A stretch of DNA of 64,000 nucleotides from Parabacteroides sp. 52 (GTDB taxonomy: Bacteria > Bacteroidota > Bacteroidia > Bacteroidales > Tannerellaceae): NCBI RefSeq assembly GCF_010500925.1, contig NZ_QVMG01000020.1, positions 1-64,000 of the forward strand. The letters are read 5' to 3'. Position numbers and translations under genes: made by a program. The notes below the pieces were generated by a model, which made no database searches, was not told the origin of the DNA, and saw nothing but the letters and a program-made list of their open reading frames with translations. Shown here piece after piece: positions 54,823 to 63,908 of this stretch. Positions within the stretch are counted from its first letter, which is position 1. Each line of letters starts with the position of its first letter.

Positions 54823-56862
54823 TTATTTCACCTCACTTCCCGGCTTCACCTCTTTTTGAGGAGTGATAACCGCCAGGGAGCCGTCCGCATTTTCTGCAGA
54901 AAGGATCATCCCTTCGGAAACAATACCTTTTAATTTGCGGGGAGCCAGGTTAGCGATAAAGCATACCTGCTTGCCGACAAGCTCTTCCGGTTTATAATGT
55001 TGAGCAATACCGGAGATGATGGTACGTTGTTCCAAACCATCGTCGATACGGAATTGCAACAGTTTATCGGCCTTCGGCACCTTGATGCATTCCAATACCG
55101 TTCCCACCCGGATATCTAACTTAGTGAAATCATCGAATGCAATGTTTGCACGTATAGGGTTGGCTTTATAGTTTGCCTCTTCATTGGCTTTTTTGGTGTC
55201 GAGCAGTTTCTGCACCTGTTCTTCGACGACGCTGTCTTCGATCTTTTCGAACAGGAGCTCGGCTTTATTCAATGAGTGCCCGGCGGCCAAAAGGTCTGTG
55301 GCTCCCAGACGATCCCAGCCCAGGGGTTGTACGTTCAACATCTGATTCAGTTTCTCCATGCTAAACGGAAGGAAAGGTTCGAAGGCGATGGCTAGGTTGG
55401 CCGTGATCTGTAAAGAGATATGCAGGATTGTTCCGACACGCTCCATATCTGTCTTGGCCAGCTTCCAAGGTTCGGTATCCGCCAGATACTTATTCCCGAT
55501 ACGTGCCAGGTTCATGGCTTCTTTCTGCGCATCCCGGAAATGATAAGTATCCAATAAACGCTCCACAGCCGTCTTGACATCGACGAATTCTTTCAGTGTC
55601 GCTTGATCGTAGTCGGTCAGTTCACCGGCAGCCGGTACTTTTCCTTCGAAATATTTTTCGGTCAATACCAATGCCCGGTTCACAAAGTTACCGAAGATGG
55701 CTACCAATTCATTGTTATTGCGTGCCTGAAAATCTTTCCAGGTAAAGTCGTTATCTTTTGTCTCCGGCGCATTGGCTGTCAATACATAACGCAACACATC
55801 CTGTTTGCCGGGGAACTCTTCGAGGTACTCATGCAACCAAACGGCCCAATTACGGGAAGTAGAGATCTTATCCCCCTCCAGGTTCAGGAACTCATTGGCA
55901 GGCACATTCTCCGGCAGGTTAAACGAACCTTCGGCTTTCAACATGGTCGGGAAAACAATGCAATGGAACACAATATTGTCTTTCCCGATGAAATGCACCA
56001 TTTTTGTCTCCGGGTCTTTCCACCAGGTCTGCCAACTCTCGGGCAATAACTCTTTGGTATTGGATATATAACCGATCGGAGCATCAAACCATACATACAA
56101 CACCTTTCCATCGGCTCCTTCTACGGGAACAGGAATACCCCAGTCCAGGTCGCGGCTTACGGCACGGGGTTGCAGCCCCATATCGAGCCAGCTTTTACAC
56201 TGACCATATACGTTGGGTTTCCATTCTTTATGTTCTTCCAGAATCCACTGACGCAGGAAAGGTTCGTATTTATCTAAAGGAAGATACCAGTGTTTCGTCT
56301 CTTTCATCACCGGAACACTGCCGCTAATGGCCGATTTGGGATTGACCAGGTCGGTAGCATTCAAGGACGTACCGCAGGCTTCACATTGGTCACCATAGGC
56401 ATTCTCGCTATGACAATGTGGGCAGGTACCCGTGATGTAACGGTCGGCCAGGAATTGTTTGGCCTCTTCATCGTAATATTGCTCGGATGTTTTCTCTATA
56501 AACTCTCCTTTGTCATAGAGTTTGCGGAAAAAGTCCGATGCTACCTGACGATGGGTAGCCGAAGTGGTACGGGAATAAATATCAAAAGAAATACCAAAAT
56601 CCTCAAACGATTTCTGGATGATATAATGAAAACGGTCAACAACATCTTGTGGGGTTACTCCTTCTTTCTTTGCACGGATGGTGATAGGCACTCCATGTTC
56701 ATCCGATCCTCCGATCATCAAAACCTCTTCCCCTTTCAGTCGTAAATAACGTGCATAAATATCTGCGGGTACATAAACTCCGGCCAGGTGACCGATATGC
56801 ACCGGTCCGTTTGCATACGGCAATGCCGTAGTGATAAGTGTTCTTTTGAATTGTTTTTCCAT
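54823..56862 (-). CDS. metG: Methionyl-tRNA synthetase with C-terminal tRNA-binding domain
   Basis: A 679-residue class I synthetase. The HIGH motif is [18 protein letters not shown], the zinc knuckle is [21 protein letters not shown] in the connective insert, and the KMSKS loop is [12 protein letters not shown]. The C-terminal part (about 570-679) is the oligonucleotide-binding EMAP-like dimerisation domain ([15 protein letters not shown]). A TACTTTTG box on the minus strand (56888-56895) is a likely promoter element. Confidence 0.96.
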   Translation of the reverse strand: MEKQFKRTLITTALPYANGPVHIGHLAGVYVPADIYARYLRLKGEEVLMIGGSDEHGVPITIRAKKEGVTPQDVVDRFHYIIQKSFEDFGISFDIYSRTTSATHRQVASDFFRKLYDKGEFIEKTSEQYYDEEAKQFLADRYITGTCPHCHSENAYGDQCEACGTSLNATDLVNPKSAISGSVPVMKETKHWYLPLDKYEPFLRQWILEEHKEWKPNVYGQCKSWLDMGLQPRAVSRDLDWGIPVPVEGADGKVLYVWFDAPIGYISNTKELLPESWQTWWKDPETKMVHFIGKDNIVFHCIVFPTMLKAEGSFNLPENVPANEFLNLEGDKISTSRNWAVWLHEYLEEFPGKQDVLRYVLTANAPETKDNDFTWKDFQARNNNELVAIFGNFVNRALVLTEKYFEGKVPAAGELTDYDQATLKEFVDVKTAVERLLDTYHFRDAQKEAMNLARIGNKYLADTEPWKLAKTDMERVGTILHISLQITANLAIAFEPFLPFSMEKLNQMLNVQPLGWDRLGATDLLAAGHSLNKAELLFEKIEDSVVEEQVQKLLDTKKANEEANYKANPIRANIAFDDFTKLDIRVGTVLECIKVPKADKLLQFRIDDGLEQRTIISGIAQHYKPEELVGKQVCFIANLAPRKLKGIVSEGMILSAENADGSLAVITPQKEVKPGSEVK

Positions 56863-57020
56863 TCCTTTAGTTGTACTGTTTGGAATACAAAAGTACGAAA
56901 ACTATTAATAATCATTGTCATATTGCCGGAATGTTCTTTAGGGTTTGAATGGTTCCACCGTCATCCTTTTTTTATAAGTCACAATCTCATTGCTTGCAAC
57001 CGCCTTTCTGCCCTGAAATA

Positions 57021-57108
57021 AAAGTGCCGATATATGTCAGCAATTGTGCCGATATATATCAGCAATTGTGTCGACATATATCGGCACAAGTGTCGACAGC
57101 TATCGGCA
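57021..57108. repeat. Palindromic 4 x 22-bp array C
   Basis: Four 22-bp units with cores CCGATATATGTCAG, CCGATATATATCAG, TCGACATATATCGG and TCGACAGCTATCGG. GAAATAAAAGTGCC at the left and GGCACTTTTATTTTCC at the right frame it, as around array B. It is read in the opposite orientation to B relative to the neighbouring hairpin block and MITE-like arm. Confidence 0.87.
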
Positions 57109-57146
57109 CTTTTATTTTCCAGCAGATACAGTCGATAGATACCGTG

Positions 57147-57277
57147 AGCCCTGAAAGGGGGCAACCGGTTCACCCCTTTCAGGGCTGATAGTGAGAGGAT
57201 GTATTGCGACCGTGGGATTATCTTACAGCCGCGGGATTGCATCCCACGGTTATTCACCTGAAACCCCTCCGGGGTAA
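57147..57277 (-). repeat. Hairpin block, module C
   Basis: On the minus strand it opens with ATTACCCC-n4-GGGGTTTC, CAGGTGAATAACCG and a hairpin of CCGTGGGAT/ATCCCGCGG type, as in 27301-27354. A second hairpin pairs AGCCCTGAAAGGGG (57147-57160) with CCCCTTTCAGGGCT (57173-57186). It is non-coding. Confidence 0.72.
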
Positions 57278-57380
57278 TCCCTACTACCTCTTTACCTGTA
57301 TACATAAGTCACCTGTATATGCAAGCGACCTGTATATACATCGTTATCTTATTGAATAACCCAAATACCAACTGTGTTAA

Positions 57381-57510
57381 CCGGCACTATCTCGGCTCCT
57401 CTTCTTGGAGAAGAAGAGGGGGACCGCCGGCACAGCCGGTGGTGGAGCAGTTTGATGTATTATCATGTAGTTTGATATATTCTTATATTGAATAGCAAAT
57501 AGGTATGTAG
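57381..57510 (-). mobile_element. MITE-like inverted-repeat element III (half copy)
   Basis: It begins CCGGCACTATCTCGGCTCC, has the same two nested hairpins (CTCTTCTT/AAGAAGAG and CCGCCGGC/GCCGGTGG) and continues into about 55 bases that match the reverse complement of the right inner part of the element at 26939-27199. The other half is missing, so it is a truncated copy. Confidence 0.7.
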
Positions 57511-57534
57511 TAGGGGGCATTCTCCCCCCCCCTA

Positions 57535-57612
57535 TAAACAATTAAAGGCTGTCTCACGACAACCCCTAACCAACTTTGTTAACCTTAAATCTAATACTAT
57601 TATGAAAAAACC
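57535..57612 (-). ncRNA. Small-RNA candidate 2 (possible Bacteroidales-1 family)
   Basis: On the minus strand CTTG (57647-57650), 20 bp, TATCTTTG (57619-57626) precede a start near 57612. The RNA would run through CATAATAGTATTAGATTTAAG and GTTAACAAAG into a hairpin GGTTGTC/GACAGCC (57547-57564, loop of 4) followed by TTTAATTG. A G-rich hairpin lies further on at about 57514-57532. It shares about 35 aligned bases with candidate 1. Confidence 0.45.
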
Positions 57613-57825
57613 ACGAAACAAAGATACAGGCTAGACAAGCTTTTGTCAAGTGTTTTCCGTGCAATATATGTTAAAGAACATAATGCTTATTGCCAAAAAA
57701 TGTTAGTCAAATAAAATCTTTACAGATTAGAGTCAAAATCTTTTAAAATTAACAGTTTTCGTCTGTTAGCATCTTCTAAAAAAGGCATTATAAAACACTT
57801 TGACCATACCCCAACCTTCAAGAAG

Positions 57826-57870
57826 TGATTCGTATTATAAATGATTCGTATATAAAAAAATGTATATTTG
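57826..57870 (+). promoter_or_regulatory. Direct repeats and -7 box upstream of the AraC-family gene
   Basis: Two 16-bp direct repeats starting TGATTCGTAT (57826 and 57842) lie just before TATATTTG (57863-57870). The start would be near 57877, 18 bases before the ATG. The repeats may be binding sites for the regulator itself. Confidence 0.55.
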
Positions 57871-57894
57871 AAAAATAACCAATAAACTGAGAAG

Positions 57895-58788
57895 ATGATT
57901 ACCAAAACCACAGATTTATTTAAAGAGGTCTCTCCTTTATCTTGTAAAGACTGTTTTATCGTTATCGAACGGTTGAAAAACACATTCAACTTCCCGATCC
58001 ACATTCATCCGGAATGCGAGCTCAATTTCATCGAACATGCCAAGGGGGCGCAACGGATTGTGGGTGATTCGGTGGAAACAATCGGTGAAAAAGAGTTGGT
58101 ACTGATCACCAACCCCAAGCTGGAGCATGCCTGGGTCAATCATAGATGTAAATCCCAGACTATTCATGAGATCACAGTGCAGTTTCATTCCTCTTCCATA
58201 CCGGGGGAATTATTGGAAAAGAATCCGTTTCAAAGTATAAAGTTGTTATTCGAACGGGCACAAAAAGGCGTGGTCTTTGGCATACAGACCATAAACAAGA
58301 TCCGTCCGTTATTGAAAACCCTTAGTTGCGAAACGGATAGTTTTTATTCCGTACTCAAATTATTAAGTATACTGCATGAGTTGTCTCTGGCGGAAGATGT
58401 CCGCACCCTGGCTAGCAGTTCTTTTCTTCAGTTGGAGAATAGCCCGGAGGAAGATCCGCGCATCAATAAGGTCGTAACCTATCTGAATCAAAACTATCAA
58501 CAACAGGTACGCCTATCGGATGTAGCTTCCCTGGTTAATATGAGCGAGCCTTCGTTTTGTCGTTTCATGAAACAATGTACCTCGAAGAGCTTTGTCGACT
58601 TCCTGACAGATACGCGTATGGGCGTAGCCATCCGTTTATTGATAGACTCCAGCCAATCGGTTGCCGATATAGGGTATGCCTGCGGGTTTAATAACTTATC
58701 TAATTTCAATCGCATCTTTAAGAAGAAAAAAGGAATGCCTCCTTCCGAGTTTCGTGAAAACTATCGTAAGAAAAAGGTGATCGTTTGA
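57895..58788 (+). CDS. AraC-family transcriptional regulator with cupin sensor domain
   Basis: A 297-residue regulator. The N-terminal cupin (about 35-130: PIHIHPECELNFIEHAKG) is expected to bind a sugar-like ligand. The C-terminal AraC domain (about 195-295) has both helix-turn-helix units: RLSDVASLVNMSEPSFCRFMKQ and VADIGYACGFNNLSNFNRIFKKKKGMPP. It stands 300 bp before susC and most likely controls that locus. It has no signal peptide and no receiver, so it senses the inducer directly. Confidence 0.9.
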   Translation: MITKTTDLFKEVSPLSCKDCFIVIERLKNTFNFPIHIHPECELNFIEHAKGAQRIVGDSVETIGEKELVLITNPKLEHAWVNHRCKSQTIHEITVQFHSSSIPGELLEKNPFQSIKLLFERAQKGVVFGIQTINKIRPLLKTLSCETDSFYSVLKLLSILHELSLAEDVRTLASSSFLQLENSPEEDPRINKVVTYLNQNYQQQVRLSDVASLVNMSEPSFCRFMKQCTSKSFVDFLTDTRMGVAIRLLIDSSQSVADIGYACGFNNLSNFNRIFKKKKGMPPSEFRENYRKKKVIV

Positions 58789-59021
58789 CCCCCTTTCCTC
58801 CCAACAGCGAAGATGAACCTTTATAAATCAACAACCTATACCTATGATACAAATTTACCCTCATATAATAATATCTTTCTTCGATAACCGGCATATATCC
58901 TATCGACCGATACCCTCTTACCCTATGGCCCAGCCTCCACATTGGCCTGGTCGTAATCTATTATATACGGCGGGATCTGTAAAAATTTGATTCAATATCA
59001 TTATTTATGGCAAAAATCCTA

Positions 59022-59054
59022 TTTGCTTCTCCGGCAGGCCTTCGCCTATCTTTG
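59022..59054 (+). promoter_or_regulatory. Promoter of the susC/susD-like operon
   Basis: TTTG (59022-59025), 21 bp, TATCTTTG (59047-59054). The start would be near 59061, which fixes the susC start at 59092. In the rest of the 303-bp gap (58789-59091) I see no gene or clear repeat. Confidence 0.82.
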
Positions 59055-59091
59055 TGACAGCACTTATTTATTAATCTTAAATGTAACATTT

Positions 59092-62000
59092 ATGAGACAA
59101 AGACTCGTATTCTTATGTTCAATATGGCTCACCCTGTATACTACTCTTTCGTGGGCGCAGCAAGAAGTTACGATTAACGGTACGGTAACCGACAGCGAAA
59201 ATAATCCGATTATTGGTGCTACCGTTATAATCAAAGGAACCACAGTAGGAACCACTACTGATCTGGATGGGACATACCGCCTGAAAGCCTCGCCTGATCA
59301 GACCTTACAATTTTCTTATGTAGGAATGCAACCCCAGGAAATCGTAGTAGGCAATCAGACTCTTATCGATGTACATATGCTTGATGGCGAAATACTGGAA
59401 GAAGTCGTGGTGATCGGCTATGGTATGATAAAGAAAAGCGACCTTACCGGGGCTGTCTCTTCGATGCGTGCCAAAGACCTGATGACCAACATAAACACAA
59501 GCGTAGCCGGAGCACTTCAGGGAAAGATCCCCGGTGTATCTGTGACAAACGTAAGTGGTGAACCGGGCAAAGGCATGAGTATCACGGTGCGTGGTATCAC
59601 CTCTTTGACCAATAACGATCCGCTCTATGTGATCGATGGGGTGTATGGCGACCTGCATATGATCGATCCGGCAGATATAGCATCTATCGAAGTATTGAAA
59701 GACGCTTCGGCAGCCGCCATCTACGGATCAAGGGCTGCCAGCGGGGTAGTATTGGTATCGACCCATACAGGCAGAAAAAACACAGCGGCCAAGCTGGACC
59801 TGAATGTATACACCGGTATACAACAAATCTCCAAGAAGTTGGATGTGATGAATGCAGCCGAATGGATGAATTTCCTACGGGAGAAAGGGCAGGGTGCCCA
59901 TCTGGACGGTTCGCGTTATGCGCAATCGGTTTCAGGCAAAGGTACCGACTGGCAGGATGAGTTGTATCAAAGTGCGTTGATGTATAAAGCCAATATAGGT
60001 ATTGGCGGTGGATCGGAAAATGCGGTATACAATACATCTGTCGGTTATTTGAGTCAGGAAGGTATTATGCGCAATACGAATTACGAAGCATTCACGGCAC
60101 GTATGAAGACTGAATTCTCTTTCCTGAACAATCGTTTGAAGATAGGAGAATCTCTTTATTTTAAATCAGGGAAAGGTACGGGTTACAGTGATCACTCCAC
60201 AGTACAGGATGCTTTACGTATGTCTCCTATTGTTCCGGTATATGACAATGCCCGGGAAACAGGCTGGGGAGCGGTGGAAGACTGGATGAATAATATGAGT
60301 AATTGTGTCGGTAGTACGTATACAAACTCGAACTGGGGAAATGATAATCGCAAATCTCTGGATATCTTATTCAATGGATATCTTCAACTGGAGATTCTGG
60401 AGGGTCTTCAATATAAATTAAACTTTTCCTTGGATCAGTCGCAGATAAACAATAGGGCGTACCGGAAGGTGTTTGATTTTGGTGCCGGAGGATCGAACCA
60501 ACTGCCGGACCTGAGTGAAAATAGCTCCCATTACAAAACATGGGTATTGGAAAACACCTTACACTATGATAAGACATTTGATAAACATATGGTTTCTGCC
60601 CTGGTGGGGTATTCGGCACAGAAGTACAAAATAAGAAACCTGTCCGCCATGCGGGAAGAACTGCCTGTGGGCACATCGGTGATTGGAGCCGGTTCCGCCT
60701 CCCTGCAAAGCAATAATGGCTCCGCTTATCACAGCGGTCTGCTTTCTTTCTTCGGACGTGTGATGTACAGCTATGACTCCCGTTATATGTTATCGGCCTC
60801 TATCCGTCGGGACGGTTCTTCCAAGTTTGAAGACGGGCATCGCTATGGTAATTTTCCTTCTTTCTCTTTGGGCTGGAACATACACAACGAAGCCTTTGCA
60901 GAAGAGTGGAGGTCGGTTGTCAGTGAACTGAAACTGAGAGCCAGCTACGGGAAGTTAGGGAATCAACAGATCAGCGATTATATGACCAAAAGAACGCTCT
61001 CTTCCAGTATCAACTATGTGCAGGGCGACCAATGGTGGTTAGGGAATATCACCGGAAACAACTGGGTATCCCCTTCCGACCTGACATGGGAGACAACCGA
61101 AACAGCCAATATAGGTTTAGACGCCTCTTTCCTGAACGGGCGCTTAAGTCTTACCGCCGATGCCTTTATCCAGGAGACAAAAGACGTATTGATGCCGGTA
61201 TCGATGCCGGGCTCTGCCGGGCTGGACGGAAGTCCGACGCTGAATGCGGGTACGATCCAGAATAAAGGGTTCGAATTAGCTATCACACACCGCCATACGG
61301 TAGGCGAAATCTATTATAGCATAACAGCCAATATGTCGTCCATCAGCAACAAAGTGAAAAAGATTACCGTCGGAAACGAACAAGAAATCGGAGGATACAA
61401 TCCACAAGGCTTAGGCACGATTACCTGGTTCAATATCGACGAACCGATGGGGGTGTTCCGTGTCATTCAGACGGATGGCATCTTTCAGTCGCAAGCCGAG
61501 GTCGATGCCTACCGAAATGTCAATGGCGATCTGATTCAACCGGCAGCACAACCGGGAGATATCCGTTTCATCGATTATAACAAAGACGGAGCAATTAATG
61601 ATGCCGATCGACAGACAGTAGGCAAACCTTTGCCCGATGTGGCGTTTGGTCTTCGTGGCAGTGTGGAATGGAGAGGGCTTGATCTGAATTTCTTCTTCGA
61701 CGGCATGGTGGGCAACTCCATCTATAACTTTACCCGCTACCGATTGGAGAATATGGAAAAATACGAAAACTATTCCAAAGACATCCTGAAAGCCTGGACA
61801 CCAGGCAATACCCGTACGGATGTTCCCCGCTGGTCGAAGATGGGTGACGAAGTGGATCCGAACAAAAACGCCCGTGTTAATTCCGACCGTTGGATAGAAA
61901 AAGGGGACTTTCTTCGTCTGAAAACATTGGAGATTGGTTATACCCTGCCCAAAGAGCTGACAGGCAAAATGATGATCGACCGTTTGAGACTGTATACCGC

Positions 62001-62160
62001 TATGGAAAATCTGTTTACCCTTACCGGATACTCCGGCTATACGCCAGACTTGGGATATACCGATAATAATACGTCTTATACGGCTTTGGCAAGAGGTACA
62101 GACCATGGGCGTTATCCACAGGCACGCACAATCTCTTTCGGTATGCAAATTGGCTTCTAA
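59092..62160 (+). CDS. SusC/RagA-family TonB-linked outer-membrane transporter
   Basis: A 1022-residue SusC-type receptor. Signal peptide to about residue 22, a carboxypeptidase-regulatory-like domain (VTINGTVTDSENNPIIGATV), the TonB-box-like EEVVVIGYGMIKKSDLTGAV and a plug with GVSVTNVSGEPGKGMSITVRG and SIEVLKDASAAAIYGSRAASGVVL. The barrel ends in ISFGMQIGF. It imports oligosaccharides captured by SusD, which follows 25 bp later. The start is set by the promoter at 59022-59054 rather than by the longer frame from 58987. Confidence 0.94.
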   Translation: MRQRLVFLCSIWLTLYTTLSWAQQEVTINGTVTDSENNPIIGATVIIKGTTVGTTTDLDGTYRLKASPDQTLQFSYVGMQPQEIVVGNQTLIDVHMLDGEILEEVVVIGYGMIKKSDLTGAVSSMRAKDLMTNINTSVAGALQGKIPGVSVTNVSGEPGKGMSITVRGITSLTNNDPLYVIDGVYGDLHMIDPADIASIEVLKDASAAAIYGSRAASGVVLVSTHTGRKNTAAKLDLNVYTGIQQISKKLDVMNAAEWMNFLREKGQGAHLDGSRYAQSVSGKGTDWQDELYQSALMYKANIGIGGGSENAVYNTSVGYLSQEGIMRNTNYEAFTARMKTEFSFLNNRLKIGESLYFKSGKGTGYSDHSTVQDALRMSPIVPVYDNARETGWGAVEDWMNNMSNCVGSTYTNSNWGNDNRKSLDILFNGYLQLEILEGLQYKLNFSLDQSQINNRAYRKVFDFGAGGSNQLPDLSENSSHYKTWVLENTLHYDKTFDKHMVSALVGYSAQKYKIRNLSAMREELPVGTSVIGAGSASLQSNNGSAYHSGLLSFFGRVMYSYDSRYMLSASIRRDGSSKFEDGHRYGNFPSFSLGWNIHNEAFAEEWRSVVSELKLRASYGKLGNQQISDYMTKRTLSSSINYVQGDQWWLGNITGNNWVSPSDLTWETTETANIGLDASFLNGRLSLTADAFIQETKDVLMPVSMPGSAGLDGSPTLNAGTIQNKGFELAITHRHTVGEIYYSITANMSSISNKVKKITVGNEQEIGGYNPQGLGTITWFNIDEPMGVFRVIQTDGIFQSQAEVDAYRNVNGDLIQPAAQPGDIRFIDYNKDGAINDADRQTVGKPLPDVAFGLRGSVEWRGLDLNFFFDGMVGNSIYNFTRYRLENMEKYENYSKDILKAWTPGNTRTDVPRWSKMGDEVDPNKNARVNSDRWIEKGDFLRLKTLEIGYTLPKELTGKMMIDRLRLYTAMENLFTLTGYSGYTPDLGYTDNNTSYTALARGTDHGRYPQARTISFGMQIGF

Positions 62161-62185
62161 TTATTAATTGTAAAGATTTAAAGAG

Positions 62186-63814
62186 ATGAGAACAATCATA
62201 TATAAAAAAGGCATTTTAATAGCATGGGTGTTTTGTTTATTAACAGCCTGCAACTCGGACTTCCTCAATGAAGTAAATCCGAACCAACCGACGGAAGATA
62301 CGTATTGGAATACGGAAGCAGATGCGGAAGCTGCTTTGGCTACGATCTACTCGCCCATCCGTGGACAGATGTATGGATACTGGGGGGCTTTTACCGGTTT
62401 TCAGAATCAGAATGTGCGGGGAGACGATGTGCATCCTATCCAGGATGACCCGACTACCTGGCAAACAACGGTTTTTATCAACGACCCGAACAATTCGCAT
62501 CTGGCAGACGACTGGGGATTATTGTACAAAAGTATCAGCCGGGCCAATACCTTTATCACCAACGTAGACAAGGTTGAGATGGATATCACCCGTAAAAATG
62601 AAATGCTAGGCGAAGCGTATTTCTTACGCGCATGGAACTACTTTATGCTGGTGATGAACTGGGGAGATGTGCCCTTGCGCCTTACTCCCATCCAGAATAC
62701 GGACGAATCGATGTCACCCTCTACTGCGGAGGCGGAAATATGGGTACAGGTAGAGGCGGATCTGAAACAGGCCAAAACCTTGTTGCCGGTGACACGTCCC
62801 GCAGCTCAAAACGGACGCGTCACCAAAGGGGCAGCCATTGCTTACCTGGGCAGAGCCTATATCTATCAGAATAAATTCGCCGAAGGGAAAGCCGAATTGG
62901 AAGAGATCATGCAAAGTCCCTATACCTATGAGTTAGTTGCCGACTATGAAGATAACTATACGGAAAAGAATGAGTTCAATGAAGAGTCGATTTTTGAAAT
63001 CAACTATATGCAGTTTGGTACCGGAGGTGTTTGGGGGAATGACGGAAGCGATACGCCTCAGATAAATATCCTGGCGAACTTCGTCGGTTCGCCGACAACA
63101 GATGGCTGGTATAAGATTCAACCATCCAAATCAATCGTAGATGAGTTTACGGCCGAAGAACGTCCCGCCGGCGCAGACTCCCGCTGGGACAAACGCATGT
63201 ATACCAATTTCTTCTTTAAATATTCGGATTATAACGATCCGAGACCCGATGAAACCTGGTATGGGGAAAAGAATATTTCCATGGACGATCTTTGGACAGG
63301 TACTGCCGGCAAACGCACCGGTAATGAACCGGGGTATTCATCGATCGACGGGATGCCGGGACGTTTTATTATTAAAAAGTTCACCGCTTTCTGGTCAAGC
63401 AATGGAGATGGCATGTATCATTCCGAAAAACATACCAATAACATCCGCGTGATGCGTTTTGCCGAAGTATTGTTATTACATGCCGAGGCAGCAGCAAAGA
63501 CAGGAAATCTGACAGCAGCAAACAGCAGTCTTACGCGCATCCGCGACCGGGCCGGATTGGCTCAGAAGAGCTGGGCAAGCGCTGATGAGATAATGAAAGA
63601 GATAGAACATCAACGCCTGCTCGAATTTTGGATGGAAGGGCACCGCTTCTATGATCTGAAACGCTGGTATACGGCTGCCGAGATTAAAAATATATGGATG
63701 CAAAGAGGTAAACTGGGAGCGAACAACTTCCAGGAAAAGCACCTGTACTATCCGATCCCTCAGGGCGAAATCAATTCCAATACAGAGATCGAACAACATC
63801 CTCTGTGGAGATAA
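62186..63814 (+). CDS. SusD/RagB-family glycan-binding lipoprotein
   Basis: A 542-residue lipoprotein (lipobox LTAC) that caps the SusC barrel at the cell surface. NSDFLNEVNPNQPTEDTYW, the TPR-like helices (AYFLRAWNYFMLVMNWGDVPL) and the C-terminal LLEFWMEGHRFYDLKRWY and YYPIPQGEINSN segments are the usual SusD blocks. With susC and the AraC-type regulator it forms the core of a polysaccharide utilisation locus whose enzymes must lie beyond the window or elsewhere. Confidence 0.94.
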   Translation: MRTIIYKKGILIAWVFCLLTACNSDFLNEVNPNQPTEDTYWNTEADAEAALATIYSPIRGQMYGYWGAFTGFQNQNVRGDDVHPIQDDPTTWQTTVFINDPNNSHLADDWGLLYKSISRANTFITNVDKVEMDITRKNEMLGEAYFLRAWNYFMLVMNWGDVPLRLTPIQNTDESMSPSTAEAEIWVQVEADLKQAKTLLPVTRPAAQNGRVTKGAAIAYLGRAYIYQNKFAEGKAELEEIMQSPYTYELVADYEDNYTEKNEFNEESIFEINYMQFGTGGVWGNDGSDTPQINILANFVGSPTTDGWYKIQPSKSIVDEFTAEERPAGADSRWDKRMYTNFFFKYSDYNDPRPDETWYGEKNISMDDLWTGTAGKRTGNEPGYSSIDGMPGRFIIKKFTAFWSSNGDGMYHSEKHTNNIRVMRFAEVLLLHAEAAAKTGNLTAANSSLTRIRDRAGLAQKSWASADEIMKEIEHQRLLEFWMEGHRFYDLKRWYTAAEIKNIWMQRGKLGANNFQEKHLYYPIPQGEINSNTEIEQHPLWR

Positions 63815-63820
63815 GATTGT

Positions 63821-63867
63821 GATCTTCCGTTCCTTCCCTGAATAGGTAAGAAACGGAAGATCGTTTT
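63821..63867 (+). terminator. Terminator after susD
   Basis: GATCTTCCGTT (63821-63831) pairs with AACGGAAGATC (63852-63862) over a 20-base loop, followed by GTTTT. Confidence 0.7.
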
Positions 63868-63908
63868 ACCTCATACATTCTCAAAAACAGCAATTTCAAT
63901 TGGATCAT

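Noticed and set aside
56290-56745. Plus-strand frame opposite metG
   Set aside because: Antisense to the zinc-knuckle region of metG, with no family signature.
58789-59021. Small gene between the AraC-type gene and susC
   Set aside because: Only short frames without features are present; nothing to support a gene.
58987-59091. N-terminal extension of the SusC-like protein
   Set aside because: The promoter at 59022-59054 lies inside it, and the typical signal peptide starts at 59092.
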